DNA of 64,000 nt from Pseudoips prasinana. Lineage: Eukaryota > Arthropoda > Insecta > Lepidoptera > Nolidae. Below the pieces are notes generated by a model that searched no databases, was not told the origin of the DNA, and worked only from the letters and a program-made list of their open reading frames with translations. The stretch is taken from contig OX621238.1 in the NCBI GenBank assembly GCA_951640165.1, forward strand, positions 24,886,001 to 24,950,000, in the 5' to 3' direction. Shown here one piece after another: positions 1 to 12,256 of the stretch. Made by a program: the position numbers and the translations under genes. The first letter of the stretch is position 1; each line of letters begins with the position of its first letter.

Positions 1-205
1 TGGGGCAGTAAGGTTCTCGAGTGGCGACCACGAACCGGAAGACGCAGCGTGGGCAAGCTCCCTACAAGATGGACCCATGATCTTGTGTGGGTCGCTGGAA
101 ACTGCTGGATGCGAATAGCGCAAGACCGGCAATTGTGGAGATCTTTGAGGGAGGCCTTTGTCCAGCAGTGGACGTCTTTCGGCTGATATGATGGTGATGA
201 TGATG
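1..205 (+). repeat. LINE 3'-end fragment with GATGAT tail
   Basis: Reading on the plus strand gives a degenerate reverse-transcriptase C-terminus (WRPRTGRRS, then a DLVWVAG-like stretch, then FVQQWTSFG and a stop). It is followed at once by a (GATGAT)n tail at about 190-207. Related copies lie at 53057-53276 and 61940-62095, and a bare tail fragment at 27593-27637. This is the usual form of a non-LTR retrotransposon 3' end that is 5'-truncated. The LINE clade is not certain from this short piece. Confidence 0.75.
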
Positions 206-1124
206 ACTACGTTTGTCTCGAGATTTTATCTTAGTAAAGTTGCTGAATGTGGATCTAATCGACACATTCAGCGTCAGGTCTGCACCTGAAGATAGCCTCC
301 CTCTTGCACTCCAACTTTGGGCGCTATTCCGGACGCAGCTCTCTCGCTCGCACGTTTCAATTTACCTATTTAAAGATATCTTGCAAAGATTAATATTCAT
401 TCCTAAGTAATCAATGTAGTATTTTAGTAAATTTTATCATTACAACATTTAATGCAACATTTTTTTAATATCTAGTTAATAAGATGATTGTCATACATTT
501 TTACAGACAATAATTTAACCTATAAAACATATGTATAGTTTATATATTCTTCAATATATAATACAGTGCAATTTGAATATCAACTGCGTAATTGCATTGA
601 CTTGCATTTTTCTTTTTACGGAATCACTAGGTAAAAAGAATCAAATAGGTACTATTTATATATTCCAAAAGCTTTGTTGGTTTAAGTCTAATTAATCTGT
701 TCAAATGAATTATACCTTGTACATTTATATCAAACCTCCCAGCTGTATGGTTGATTAGTTATCTATATCTAATAACAAAAAGTACAATGACCTAGAATCG
801 TATCAATCACATATATTATTGGGCACTTCACATTTTCACCGACTTTATTGACACCGTAACCTCATAACACGATTTCCTAAGCAATAAAATATTTAGTTGA
901 TCTATTATTTATGTTATTGTATTTATGCAGCTTGAAGGATTTATTAATAAGAAAACATAGCCTCGAACCCTACTATACATGTCGGTTATTTAACCAATAA
1001 CATTTTATGGCGAAACTGAACTCATTATTAATTCGTTTTATATCATCATTACATATCCTGTTCTAGTATGTGTTTAGAACGTTTCCGTTACCAGCCTATT
1101 AACAGTATTTTTTTGTCTATTCAG
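206..1124 (+). other. Intron sequence upstream of a dunce exon
   Basis: No gene was recognised. The stretch is AT-rich and ends in a pyrimidine-rich run and a TCAG acceptor immediately before the first dunce exon. It is presumably part of a long dunce intron, because the exon at 1125 begins inside a codon. Confidence 0.6.
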
Positions 1125-3095
1125 ATAAACAACAGGAACTGGACCTACCATCTTTACAAGTGGAAGAAGGTACCGAGCGCGCTAAGAAAAAGGAAAAGCC
1201 GCACCATGTTGGACCTGGCACCACCATGTCACAAGTAAATATTTTGTTTTTCCTAATACCGTTATAACCTAACCTTTAGAAAACCCCCGACTCCAACTAT
1301 AATTACATCACTTTGGAAAACAGCTGATACTCTTATTCCGCTGGACCAATATTAACCAATATGAACCACTTTAAGGTAACTGGTTTTCAAATTAACCGCA
1401 TCGAAATCGGTTCATACAGACACACATACAAACATCGACGTCAAACTTAAAATACCTCTCATTTTGCGTCGGGGATTAAAAATAGAGATATTCAATCATT
1501 ATAAATAATCATTCAATGATATTTTCACAGATATCTGGCGTCAAACGGGCCCTGACGCACACAAACAGCTTCACTGGGGAACGCGTGCCCCGTTACGGTG
1601 TCGAAACACCTCATGAGCAAGAGCTCGGCAGACAATTGGGTGATCTTGAACGGTGGGGCGTCGACATTTTCCGTATCGGTGAACTATCCTGCGGACGGCC
1701 GCTGACCGCCGTCGCGTACGCCGCTTTCACGTCCAGGGATCTCCTCAGCACGCTGCAGATTCCAGCGCGCACCTTCCTCGCGTTCGCTGTCACCCTGGAG
1801 GAGCACTATGCGCGTGAAAACCCGTTCCACAACTCTTTGCATGCCGCCGACGTGACTCAGTCCACGCACGTTCTGCTCAACACGCCAGCGCTCGACGCCG
1901 TGTTCACGCCTATAGAGACATGCGCAGCGCTGTTCGCAGCGTGCGTGCACGACGTTGACCACCCGGGACTCACAAACCAGTTCCTAGTCAACTCGAACTC
2001 TGAACTTGCTATCATGTACAACGATGAGTCGGTATTAGAGAACCACCATCTTGCCGTGGCATTCAAGCTTCTCCAGAACGAAGGCTGCGACATATTTGTC
2101 AATCTTCATAAGAAGCAGAGACAGACGCTACGTAAAATGGTAATAGACATGGTGCTCTCGACGGACATGTCGAAGCACATGAGTCTACTTGCCGACCTCA
2201 AGACAATGGTGGAGACAAAGAAGGTGGCCGGAAGCGGCGTACTCTTACTAGACAATTATACAGACAGAATACAAGTGATGGAGAATCTCGTACATTGTGC
2301 CGATCTGAGCAATCCTACCAAACCGCTCCCTCTTTATAAACGGTGGGTGAGTCTACTTATGGAAGAATTCTTCCTGCAAGGAGACCGAGAGAGAGAGCAA
2401 GGAATGGACATAAGTCCGATGTGCGACAGGCATAACGCTACTATAGAAAAATCTCAAGTAGGGTTCATCGACTACATCGTGCACCCGCTATGGGAGACGT
2501 GGGCAGACCTGGTGCACCCAGATGCACAGGATATATTGGACACACTAGAAGAAAACCGTGACTATTACCAAAGTATGATCGCACCATCGCCACCGCCAGC
2601 GCCCGTCCAGCCGCATTCAGCGACTGATGACGACCGCCCCGAGCAAATACGCTTTCAAGTAAGTTGAAACTTTTAATGAATTGTTAGATTAGATTAAGAC
2701 CGATATATGCCAAAATCAAGAAAGAATCTTTGTGGATCGATATAAAAAAAATATATGACGTATGTCAGGTGGTCATGTCCAGATATATTATGATTAATAT
2801 AATGTGTTAATCAAAATAGATCTGGACATGAACCAACTGCTTAGAAATTAGGAATAGAAAGTTCTTCGTGATTAGTTGGGCAATTTGGCAGATTACGTGG
2901 GTTTGTAATTAGTAGTAACACCTATTCATATTGATAGGTGCTACTACAAATTACAAAGAGATGAACAGCACACAGCCAAAGTAGATGTTAAATATTAAAA
3001 TTTATTTAACTAATCTATTTTTTTGTTAATAGGTTACACTAGAGGAGGGTGAGGGCTCAGAAGAATGCGAAGGCGAGGGCGATGGTGGGATGTGA
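1125..3095 (+). CDS. dnc: cAMP-specific phosphodiesterase PDE4 / dunce, C-terminal exons
   Basis: Hydrolyses cAMP in the cytoplasm, ending cAMP signalling. Three exons are visible: 1125-1234 (starts two bases into a codon), 1531-2658 and 3033-3095, joined by GT/AG introns with consistent phase; TGA is at 3093. The first exon carries the end of the UCR2 region ([10 protein letters not shown]). The second holds nearly the whole catalytic domain: HNSLHAADV, the metal-binding HDVDHPG, the helix [14 protein letters not shown], and [18 protein letters not shown] with the invariant purine-contacting glutamine. The tail ([12 protein letters not shown]...) is acidic and stops about 20 residues into the last exon, earlier than the long tail I recall for the Drosophila protein. 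The N-terminal exons and promoters lie upstream of the window. The ATG at 1516 is intronic and not a start. Confidence 0.96.
2773..2956. repeat. Two hairpins in the last dunce intron
   Basis: TCATGTCCAGAT (2773-2784 / 2820-2831) has perfect 12-bp arms. A second pair, 2903-2925 / 2934-2956, has 23-bp arms with two mismatches and an 8-nt loop. Confidence 0.9.
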
Positions 3096-6000
3096 CGGAA
3101 ACTGCTGGGAATCTGCAAGAAACTCAGTGAGAAGATGCAAGTGTGGTGGAAGCTCTGGCAGTAGGGCAAGCGGCCGCGCCGCGCTCACCACGCGCCCCGC
3201 GCTCTTGTTGGATAATAGTAATACTTGTTGACGCTTACCGTCGGAATGGAACGATCCGCTGATATGCATCGTCACATTTCGATCATGATTATTTTTATGT
3301 GATTATTATGCAATGTTGTTTAGAAAATACCTAACGACTAAATAATTATGTCCCTCCAATGACTGTAACGTTCGATCGTCTAGTATTTTTACTATTGTTT
3401 CGTTTTGTCTAACCAAAGATATATGAAATGTTCTTTCGTTCGGAGACGTTCGATAATCCCTGTAAGTAGTTAGTATTCGGTTCGTAATGACTCGTGTAAG
3501 TAGTTATAGTCGTCGATGCCGTGTATATCGGCTCGACTAAATAAGGACATTGAAAACGCTTATTAATTGGTATGAAAGGGTAATTTATATTGTCATATCA
3601 TCCACGTTTCTCATATTTAATACGGGTTTGCGATAATGATGTTATTCACCAAAATATATTAACATAATAGGTATCCTAAATATAAAATCTATTTTAAGGT
3701 AAATTTTAAAAATTGCCTTTCGGAGTTGTTGTTGTGTCTTTTTTCTGAATATATGATATTCGGCCAGCATCTCACTGCGGAAGTGAATGTTCGGATTGCT
3801 CCCGACTGAAGCGCTGGGCGGGTCGTAGGGAACTCCGCTGCGACACAATCTCTATGTATTTATTCCATGCTAGTACGCCATCTCTGGCGGAGCAAGTGTC
3901 GTTGAACTTCATTGCCGGAAGGTCAAGTGCACACTTAGGTTAGTATTTAGAAATTAAAGTCAGTTCGGTGACCTGTTTAATGTCAAACCGCAAGCGCAGA
4001 TAAGCCAATCAGATTTAAGAATAATCTTCTCCGATATATGCTTGATTTGTAAATACGAACCTTAAAGACCCCGCTCTGTGTTTGGTCGGAAGTCAAAAAG
4101 ACACTTTACCAAGTTCATCCTATTAGAAAGCTTTACTTGATTTTGTGAACCTAAATGCACCTCATTACTTATGGAGGATCGCTGGCGATCCGTTTACGTT
4201 TCTCTTTAGAGTAATGTATTATTTTTGTAATATTACGTATTTTATTCTAGTTCTCTTTTACCCAAATACAAACAAAAAAAATATATTGTAATGAGCCTTA
4301 AAGTTTTCGTGTACGCAACTAACGGCTTGAAGTGTTCGATTAAGATGTTAATTACTAACAAATGAGTGGTTTGCGACTAAGTTTTATTTTGAGTGAATTC
4401 AAATATTTGCTGAATTAAGTGTAAACTTACGGCACGCGGGCCGGGTCTTGCAATAGTAGTAGGTAGTCCCAGAACACTCTTTGCACAACATTATTCTTTG
4501 TACTTCATTCATTTCATGCCAAATAGCTCCTTCATTACTGTATTACTGTTCAACCATATCAAACGATTTCAGAATTGCTGTGCAGATCTGAATCCATATG
4601 TATAATAAAATTTGTGTACCTACATAGGATTTCTTGTGAGAAAATGTACCTGTCTGATCTTCTACTTACATATATATGTATGTATAAATAACGATGGCTA
4701 TATAAAGTGTAATAGGAAAGTATACGTAGCGGTCTGATGGGATTTCTATTCAATCTCATATACTATTAGTCGATTTCGCCTCTTTCATATTTATATACCA
4801 AAGCAAACCTGATACTTATAGCGTCTGCATTCAACAATTTTGATTGGTGTAAGGAAATTGATATCAAAATTGCGAGCTTTAGTGGTCGTAATTTTTGCAA
4901 CTTACTGAATTTGAATCATAAATATAATCGCTAGTGGGGATTCTACTTGCTCCCTATACCAATCTAGTGTACGTGCATGTCGTCAATCTGATACACGCCG
5001 GCAGATCAAATTACGATTTCGCTTGGTAAAGCCCTTACGACGGCTTAAATTTATAATTTAGCAGTTTTAAGTTTAGGTTAAAGGTTGGCATTGATCATGG
5101 TGTCTTATTGACGTTTCTGCCATAATATCGATGCAAAGTTGTTTAAAGAAAATTGAATATTTAAGATTTTATTTGGAGAAGTTACTATAGCGCCAATTGC
5201 CGATGCTAAAAGAAACAAGTCTGCTTTGGTCCTTTTGACAATGTTATTTATATCAATTAGCATGCACGTGTGGTCCTTGGGCCAGGTTATAACTTCGTGT
5301 AGGTACAGTTACAATAGGTAGGTACTATAAGGAGGGTGTAATACTTAATGAACCTGTATTATTTTTGCATTTCATTATCCATCGTTTTATTTTTAATGAA
5401 CGTTTTAAGAGCTGGTCTCTATTCCTTCATGTACTCAAAAGATATTTTGTTTTAAATGTAATTAAACTGGTGAGTTGATTCCTCGCACTTCACTCGTTAT
5501 GTATTTCTGTCATAATAAATGTCTCCTAGTATTATTGTGGAAAGTATTCTCTAAGTCATCTTTTCTGTCATTCATCAGCATCAAGAAGGAAGGTCCAATG
5601 TACATTATTTTCGTAGATAATTTAAGATTTTATCGGCGATCAAATACTACGAGCATGTGTGCATCGCCTATCTTCGAAATGTCTGATTTTGAAACTGTGT
5701 AGATTAGAACTTTGGTACCTACGTCGACTTATACAGCGTGTAGCATAAATAGTGTGGAATACTTAAGGAGCTCATTCTACCCATATATTTGAAAGATGTA
5801 GGTAATTCTTCAGTTTACACAATACGCAAAAAATATTGGTTCTTCATACATAGAACATCAGATGACTGTATTTAGCGTCAGAACCATTTATGGCGTATTT
5901 TGAAAAGCTTATGTTCTACAAGTCACATCTAACGGGTATATTAAGTTCTTTGAATATTCCACAGTATTTATGTTATATGTTCTATACAAACACCTACTAC

Positions 6001-6811
6001 ATTATAATTGGATACGCTTAACTACTTGTGTGTTAAATAAAATAGAAAAATTACGCTTAGAATCATTTATTTTCTAATTGAATACATACGTATTTGTAAC
6101 TAATTGTGTTATATATGATGTGCGTACTGCAGTAGATCTGTGTATAACGTACGTACCCAATCTTTGGTAATTCACATACTGTGAACTTTTGCTTGTACTT
6201 TTACTGAATTGTCATAATCATTTAATTATGTCAGCAGGATGTATAGCTAACTAGATATGTACTCGTTGTCTTATGTCTCGTTTTATTACCTAAAGCCTAC
6301 CTAATGCAATAAAGTGGTTGATGTAATTTTGTGTAAAGTGGAATGTGCTGCGCAGACGAGTTCTGTGTCCTGCTAGAACAGACGTTCACCAAAGAATATT
6401 AAGGGGACTAGAATGAATAAGACAGGTCTCGTTCAGCGTATCCCACTTTTCACGACAATAGTGATCTAGATATTATACTGATTGTTTTTACCAAAGGTTT
6501 TCAGTGTTGTGTATATGTTTTGTCACTATGAAGAACTATCGCTAAGATTGGATAATACCTAGTTAAATATTAATACCGAGTTAAAAGTGTGCAATGCTGG
6601 TCATTTGCATTACTTATTATTTATGTTTAAAATAAAAAAATAGCTTGTAATAGTTTAAATGAATATTTGAGTTGAATTAAAGAATATTAATGTATTTAGA
6701 ATAAAAAGATATGGGAGAAAACTCTATGTTCGTTTTATTATATATTTCCTTTGATCTACACCATGCAAATAAACAAATTGAAACACAAAAATTAAATGTC
6801 TCTATTATATG
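3096..6811 (+). other. dunce 3'UTR and AT-rich intergenic DNA
   Basis: No coding signal was found over about 3.7 kb after the dunce stop. Several AATAAA-like signals occur, for example GCAATAAAGTGG near 6308 and GCAAATAAACAAA near 6765, so the 3'UTR could be long. The real cleavage site cannot be chosen from sequence alone. The weak frames at 3642-3848, 4559-4759 and 5475-5702 look like chance. Confidence 0.5.
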
Positions 6812-6815
6812 AAAA

Positions 6816-7018
6816 ACTAGCTGGGCCCCGCGGTTTTACCCGCGTTAAACTTCATAAATTATAGCCTATGTGTTAGTCCAGGGTGTCGGCTAACTCGATA
6901 CCAAATTTAATTAAAATCGCTCCAGCCGTTTAGACGTGAAGAAGTAAAAACATACACAGTCAAACATTTCACACACACACACACACAATTTTCGCCTGTC
7001 TCATATTAGTGTGATAAA
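6816..7018 (+). repeat. RTE-like retrotransposon 3' end
   Basis: Carries the hallmark order ACTAGCTGGGCCCCGCGG, a stretch ending TAGCCTATGTGTTA, GCTCCAGCCGTTTAGA, a (CA)n run and a TAATATTAGTGTGAT-like end (here CATATTAGTGTGAT). A second, shorter copy lies at 49135-49272. This layout is widespread in butterfly and moth genomes as truncated RTE-clade ends. Confidence 0.7.
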
Positions 7019-7264
7019 GAGCTCTAAATTTACATTTACAAGTGTTTCAAAACCGCTGAAACTCTTCATGGAGTCAACGAGCCTGTTTACTCAATGGGAA
7101 CACACAATATATAATAAATAATACAATGCGCGTTCACCGCCCTCTATTTTACATCCTTAAGAGAAGAAAGAAGCCTTTGCAATAATAACATATCCTGGAA
7201 TATTATTCACACACTGATATAAGTATTACATAATATACTAGTTTTCAAATTTATATAGATAAAT

Positions 7265-7517
7265 ACATCCACACACAAGACAAACAGACATGCTACCGGC
7301 TAAGTAACCGAACATTAGGATAGTGATCGGCGTACAAAAAAATTAAAGGTTACAAATGACTTAATCAATGGTTAAATCGGCTTCGACGTTGAAAATCGAT
7401 TCCGGACCATTTATGACGTCACATGTGCCGCCAAAGCTTATTTAACCCCTGGGTGGGAATCGAACTCACGACCTGCCGCGTGAACCGCAAGTATTTACCA
7501 ACCACGCGAACCGGCTT
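7265..7517 (-). repeat. tRNA-like SINE, minus strand
   Basis: On the minus strand the 5' end reads like a tRNA: GCCGGTTCGCGTGGTTGG, then a B-box-like GTGAGTTCGATTCCCACCC. The plus strand shows the complement (GGGTGGGAATCGAACTCAC). Related minus-strand copies lie at 29345-29560, 36900-37025 and 40845-41000. It is diverged, and no target-site duplication was identified. Confidence 0.55.
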
Positions 7518-8447
7518 GATTGGTGTATTTAAAGATAAATTTAGGGAATGGCCCTTAGTGCATCTAACTACATCCGGAATATGAATGATATACCTAAGTC
7601 AAAAAGTAGTATAAATATCGGTGTAGTTATAGTAAGCTTAATAAATAATACGAACGAAATGTCTCTAAGCGTGCAAAGGGCAAGCGGAGTTCTCATACAC
7701 CACTATCTTGTAAAAACAACTTGCACGCTACCAAAACAAATGAACATGCGCTTGATCGTGCAAAACTCATGCGGGGCCGTTAATATCTTGAGTGCGAAGA
7801 AAAAAACTTGAGAGGTGTCAAGGGACACCCGGATGGAACGAGTATTTCTTATGTACAAAAAACCTGTATAAACTCAACAAAAATAATCGTCACGACACCA
7901 CACTGTTCAATGCGAAATAGAAATGAAAATATCTGGCTTGCTTTCTATAAGAGAGAGACAGACAGAGAAACATGCGCACGCCGCACAGCTGCAAAAAGTG
8001 TCGTGACATCTTTTCGTATGATTTTTTTCCGTCTAGACCCCTTTCACAACGCGCGATACGGAACTTCGTTCCAATAACCGTAATCATTTAACTACCTACC
8101 CCTGGCGTACTAGAAAATTAATTGTTCTGTGCTCAGGCTGGCTAATAGTCCATTGAAATGATAATTTTATTTGAGTTTAGCATGCATTTGTCAGAGGATA
8201 CAATTTTAGTTCTTGGATAACAACAGCATTTTTAAGTTAAATCCAAGTTTGTAGGGCTGCAACACTTGAACCTCGGCCGCCATATTGGAAAAATCAAATG
8301 GTTTTTATGGTTTATCTGACGAACTAAAGGTCTCACAAAAATATGGTTAATATTTGTTGTTGCAAATAAGATTATCTACAACTTTCGTCAAGTATTTTAC
8401 TTGACCCTCCCTTGAAATCTAAAAAATAAAATTGTGTCGTAAGCGTA
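7518..8447. other. Unassigned intergenic DNA
   Basis: Two abutting plus-strand frames (7548-7811, 87 aa; 7808-8077, 89 aa) match no family I recognise. They show no splice or codon pattern like the real genes here. I see nothing else. Confidence 0.4.
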
Positions 8448-8655
8448 GCACGTAAAGCCGTCGGTCTGTACCTGACCTCTTTCCAGTCGTGTCGCCAGTC
8501 GTCCCATCGGATCATGGGAGTGATGGAATAGAAAGGGCCCCTGTATTTACGCACACACTTCTACATTATAATATGACCCGCGCAGATGGCTGGTCTCCAT
8601 TGAGAATGATCGCCGTGGCCGAAATTCGGCTAGGAGGACATTATTATTATTAAAG
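8448..8655 (+). repeat. 3' half of the 31.4-kb SINE family
   Basis: Matches the last part of the SINE at 31383-31743: CACGTAAAGCCGTCGGT, TTTACGCACACACTT, ATTATAATATG, then TTCGGCTAGGAGGACATT and an ATT-repeat tail. The tRNA-like head is missing, so this copy is 5'-truncated. Confidence 0.75.
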
Positions 8656-8904
8656 TAAGTACTAACCGCTAGAATCTGGATGCGTCTAACGCTAGACTGG
8701 CAATTAAGGATATGTTTGCGTGAGGTTTTGTACAGCGGTGGATAACTTTTGGCTGACATAATGATGATGACAATTTAGCCTAAGTATTTGTGATGAAAGT
8801 TTTTTTATTTATTTACATGTTGCCTGAGTTGGCGTGCTGAGAGACTCATGTCCTTGAACGTTTGAAAGTTACCTAGACATAATCATTTAAAATCGGGACA
8901 CATT

Positions 8905-9150
8905 AATTCAGCCGAACGACATCCACCGCTTGACAATGTATTTCAGCCACCGCTGGACAAAAGTCTTCCCCAAGGATCTCCAAAATGGAATTGTTTCCAT
9001 CTATATGGGATTCGCCATAATTCCCACGCTTAGCAGACGGATTGGTAGTCGCAGTATGATGGCCATAGTCGATAGAGAAACGCTTTGCAACTACTTCTAC
9101 AACTCCCACGGGATGTGAGCGGGTGGTGATTGTCCCGGTCGTCACCACAG
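8905..9150 (-). repeat. Diverged dispersed repeat (CCACCGCTGGAC family)
   Basis: Contains CAGCCACCGCTGGACA, CTTCCCCAAGGATCTCCA and GCAGACGGATTGGTA. These are phrases of a common lepidopteran LINE/SINE tail, related in wording to the stretch at 12860-13262. It is degenerate, and its boundaries are approximate. Confidence 0.45.
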
Positions 9151-9941
9151 CTAACACAACATCTATCTACATTAATTATATATTCGTCGCTTAGTGCTAC
9201 AGATATAATTTATTTACAAGGTAGTCCCATTATTCTAAAGCCAACATCGACGTTTCACGAGAGTAATTCAATATATTTTTTAATAGCCTCAGTTTTTTTT
9301 TCGTGTGTAGCAATGAGCGCACTCGTATATAGTATTGTTTATTTTATTTTTTATAGTATAGTTTTATATAGTAAAAATGCCGAAATGTAGTACAGTTTAT
9401 TTAATTATAAATTTAGGTACAACCAACAGCTATCATTACAGATTACACCTAATTCAATAGTGTCGATACATAATATGCTGCCCGTGTGATATCACTCAGA
9501 GTAGGTACACGTAAATATATCTGTACCTTGGGACACCATGTTAAGCGCACGCAGCGGTGCTGCAGAGGCGCGCTGGCGGCATCCATAATAAAGGCGGCCG
9601 CCGCTGCCGTCCCACGTTCTCATCAAGGATAAACAACGGTACCGTCTCCAGAACGCCGGGGTTATGTATTTTTAATAATTGATAGAGATAATTGGTGAGA
9701 GCGACTTCCCTTCTTACTTCTAGTTTACCATATGATGCCTATTATAAATAGAGTAAGAACTAATAGTGGTTAACCCGAATATACACCATACTGTTTGAAT
9801 ACATAAATCTTCCAAATTAATCTGAATCCGTTCAATCATTAAATTGATATCCGCTTCATGTGGCGACCAAATTATAGCATTCCATTCTAAATTACTTTTC
9901 ACAAGCGCCCCGTACAATGCTTTCAGGGCACTAATGTTCGT

Positions 9942-11394
9942 GGGTTACTTAATTGCTAGACGGCTCGAACCCTCTGCTCGCCTCTATAGTCCGGTGAAGT
10001 AGTGAAAGCCTCCTAGGCTAACTATAGCGTCATTCAAAATAAAACACTAATAATAATAATAATAATAATGTTTTATTTCTCACCACAATATAAGGTACAT
10101 TTTACATGGCATCAATAACAATACATATAAAAATTCAATTTTCTAATTATATTGTGGGAGACTGGTGCCTAAGATAGACGTAAGGCCTGTATTTCAGGAC
10201 ACCAGGACTCCACCCCATTCGGAAATATTAACATTTCGATATAATCGTTATGTACTCGCACGTTGTCTAATGTGGTAAGTTAATTAACACTAGCTTAACA
10301 GTTATACATAGTTAGTTAGTATTTGTTTGAGTGAATATGTGCTGTGTGGGTGTGTTGGAGGTGCGTGTTTGTTTGTGTGTGTATGCGTGTGTATGGGAAG
10401 GCTGATATTAGTAAATATAAGAGTGTGCTAATAATGTGTTGCGAAAACAGGATCTAATTTATAAGTCAACCAGCAAATTATACCGGGGCAGCAAGAAGTT
10501 TTTCTGTGTCGTCATAGTTTAACTCCTGAAGCCAGTTCCTAACCTTCGTTTTGCACTGATTACTAGTAACACTATAAACAGAGAGCAGCTTATTTACCTT
10601 ATTGTATAAGTATCGTCCCAAGTGGCAAAAGAAGCGTTTAGAGAAAATTGTAGTGAGCTTTTGTTGGTGGTCTACGGGATCAAATCGTCTTTTACCATGT
10701 GATAGTAAGGGGTTGAAGGTCAGGAGGCCATGCTGCTTAAGTATTGTTTGTAGTATAAACAGCTGACGTACAGTTAAAACTTTAGTCTCTTTGTATAAGA
10801 GTGTTGTGGGATATCGGAATGGCAGATAAGAAGATACCTTCAAGATAGCTCTCTGCGATCTTTCCAGTTCCAAAATTGTGTACTTAGGTGCACCACCCCA
10901 AGATGTTATGCAGTAGGTTAATAGTGATTGTACGAGAGCAAAGTAGATAGATTTCCTCAGTTTTACGTCAGCCACACGTCTCAGGGTCTTGAAGACATAA
11001 ATTAATTTACGCAATCTCTTGCTGAGGGTGTTGATGTGTTCCAGGAATCTAAGGTTGCAGTCTATAATAATACCTAAGTACTTTACGCAATTTTCTTTTT
11101 GTAACTCTGTGCATCTACACGTGTTGCCATTTTGGTTGGAACAGGAGTGGGCTATAATGGAATATAACGATGTTGTTAGAGTTGTGCGCTTGTCGTTTTT
11201 TAGGCAAAAGGCAATATATTTTGTTTTGTCCGCGTTTAGTGTGAGTACATTACTGTGCAGCCACTCCGTTACAAGGTTAAAGCCTGCCTGAGCATGAGCG
11301 TAAGCTTCCTTCCATGTGTCTAAAGAGAAGGGCGGTATCATCTGCGAAAGTTATAATTTTACCTTTAGGGTAAAATTATAACTTTCGCAGATGA
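9942..11394 (-). mobile_element. 5'-truncated LINE inserted into the older LINE
   Basis: The insert is flanked by TAATGTTCGT at 9932-9941 and 11395-11404. Removing it restores the older LINE frame (NQFTN then ISALKALYG). The minus-strand RT C-terminus occupies 10478-11341, followed by a 3'UTR and an (ATT)n stretch at about 10052-10070. The last 110 bp before the duplication (9942-10051) resembles a separate small repeat also seen near 30655-30725. The 5' end is a 28-bp perfect hairpin (11336-11396). Confidence 0.85.
10478..11341 (-). pseudogene. Reverse transcriptase C-terminal half (jockey/CR1-like)
   Basis: A 287-codon frame carries the post-catalytic part of a LINE RT: LTLNADKTKYIAFCLKN, then CVKYLGIIIDCNLRF, the thumb-like HINTLSKRLRKLIYVFKTL and SLLTYCITSWGGAPK. 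The catalytic FADD motif is present just upstream on the minus strand (ITFADDTALLF) but in another frame. A small indel near 11320 therefore separates it, and the apparent N-terminus (MIPPFSLDTWKE) is an artefact of that shift. The fingers and endonuclease parts are absent because the copy is 5'-truncated. Confidence 0.85.
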
Positions 11395-11396
11395 TA
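11336..11396. repeat. Perfect 28-bp hairpin at LINE 5' junction
   Basis: The left arm 11336-11363 and right arm 11369-11396 are exact reverse complements with a 5-nt loop (TTTAG). The left arm is LINE sequence encoding FADD on the minus strand. The right arm is its inverted copy and runs 2 bp into the target-site duplication. Confidence 0.97.
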
Positions 11397-11886
11397 ATGT
11401 TCGTAAATTGGTTCACTAGTCTTAAGAACATTCCTAAATTACGGTAGGCTTTTTAATAAACATTCGTAATGTGTGTCCGAAAATTTACATCGGTATTGAT
11501 GAAAACACCAAAATCCTTCACCTGAAATACCCACTGAAGCGGCATACCGTCCATGAAGTATTGATGATGATTCGGGTAACGTGCCCGACTAAACGATAGC
11601 ACAGAACATTTAGTCATATTGAAATATAATTTATTGTCAATACTCCACTCTATGAGCCTACTTCATCCTGCTGTAGCATTTCATGGTCCGATTATCTATA
11701 TCTGCTCTATCTTCTGAACCAGTTTAAGATCATCAGCAAATTATAAGGGCTTTGACTAGACTTCACTACTTCCAGTAAGTCATTAGACAAGTCAGTCATT
11801 CTTAAAATACAGGGAAGGGGCCCTAAATTAATGCCTTGGCTCACCCCTGATCTAGTAAAGTAGGGTTGGGACAGCCATTACAGTCA

Positions 11887-12256
11887 CCCCTGGGATAGCT
11901 GGCGTTTGGAGGAGGGGCACTCCACTCGTCTTATATACTGCGGTCCCGGGAAGTGGTAACCTGCTGTAGCTCAGGTTGCCTAAACGCGCTTGTGCGTGAT
12001 GGGGAGGGGAGGAGGCATTTTGGCCCCTCCCGTCCCCGGAGGAGAGTCTCAGACGCTCAGTGTACAGCGGGGGTACTGGCGAGATCGTTCACGAGTACCC
12101 AGAGCCCCCGCTACAGGCATTGTGAGGCTGGCTACCATGGTGGTTTTAGTGCGTATTCCGGGACTAGCCCGGCGAGTCCCACATAACCCGTCGCCTCCCC
12201 AAGCGGAGGGTATGCGTAACATTTTGCATTTAAACCATGTAAAAAAAAAAAAAAAA
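11887..12256 (+). mobile_element. GC-rich poly(A) retroelement end with target-site duplication
   Basis: A 370-bp GC-rich block starts CCCCTGGGATAGCTGG and ends in 16 A's. It is bracketed by ATTACAGTCA at 11877-11886 and 12260-12269, the signature of target-primed reverse transcription. There is no significant ORF. Its wording (CTCCCCAAGCGGAGGG, CATTTTGCATTTAAACCA before the poly(A)) recalls the 3'UTR of R1-clade LINEs of Lepidoptera, but a SINE is also possible. It sits inside the older minus-strand LINE. Confidence 0.8.

Noticed and set aside
62..265. Minus-strand frame with a His6 run and a plus-strand frame at 213-410
   Set aside because: The His run is only the (ATG/CAT)n tail of the LINE fragment read backwards; neither frame has other support.
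1516..1530. ATG at 1516 as the start of the dunce frame
   Set aside because: It lies before a TTTTCACAG acceptor; homology starts at 1531 and an upstream exon (1125-1234) joins in phase.
10320..10400. GTGTGTGTG-rich stretch as a regulatory element
   Set aside because: It is a simple (TG)n-like run in the 3'UTR of the inserted LINE; nothing else supports a function.
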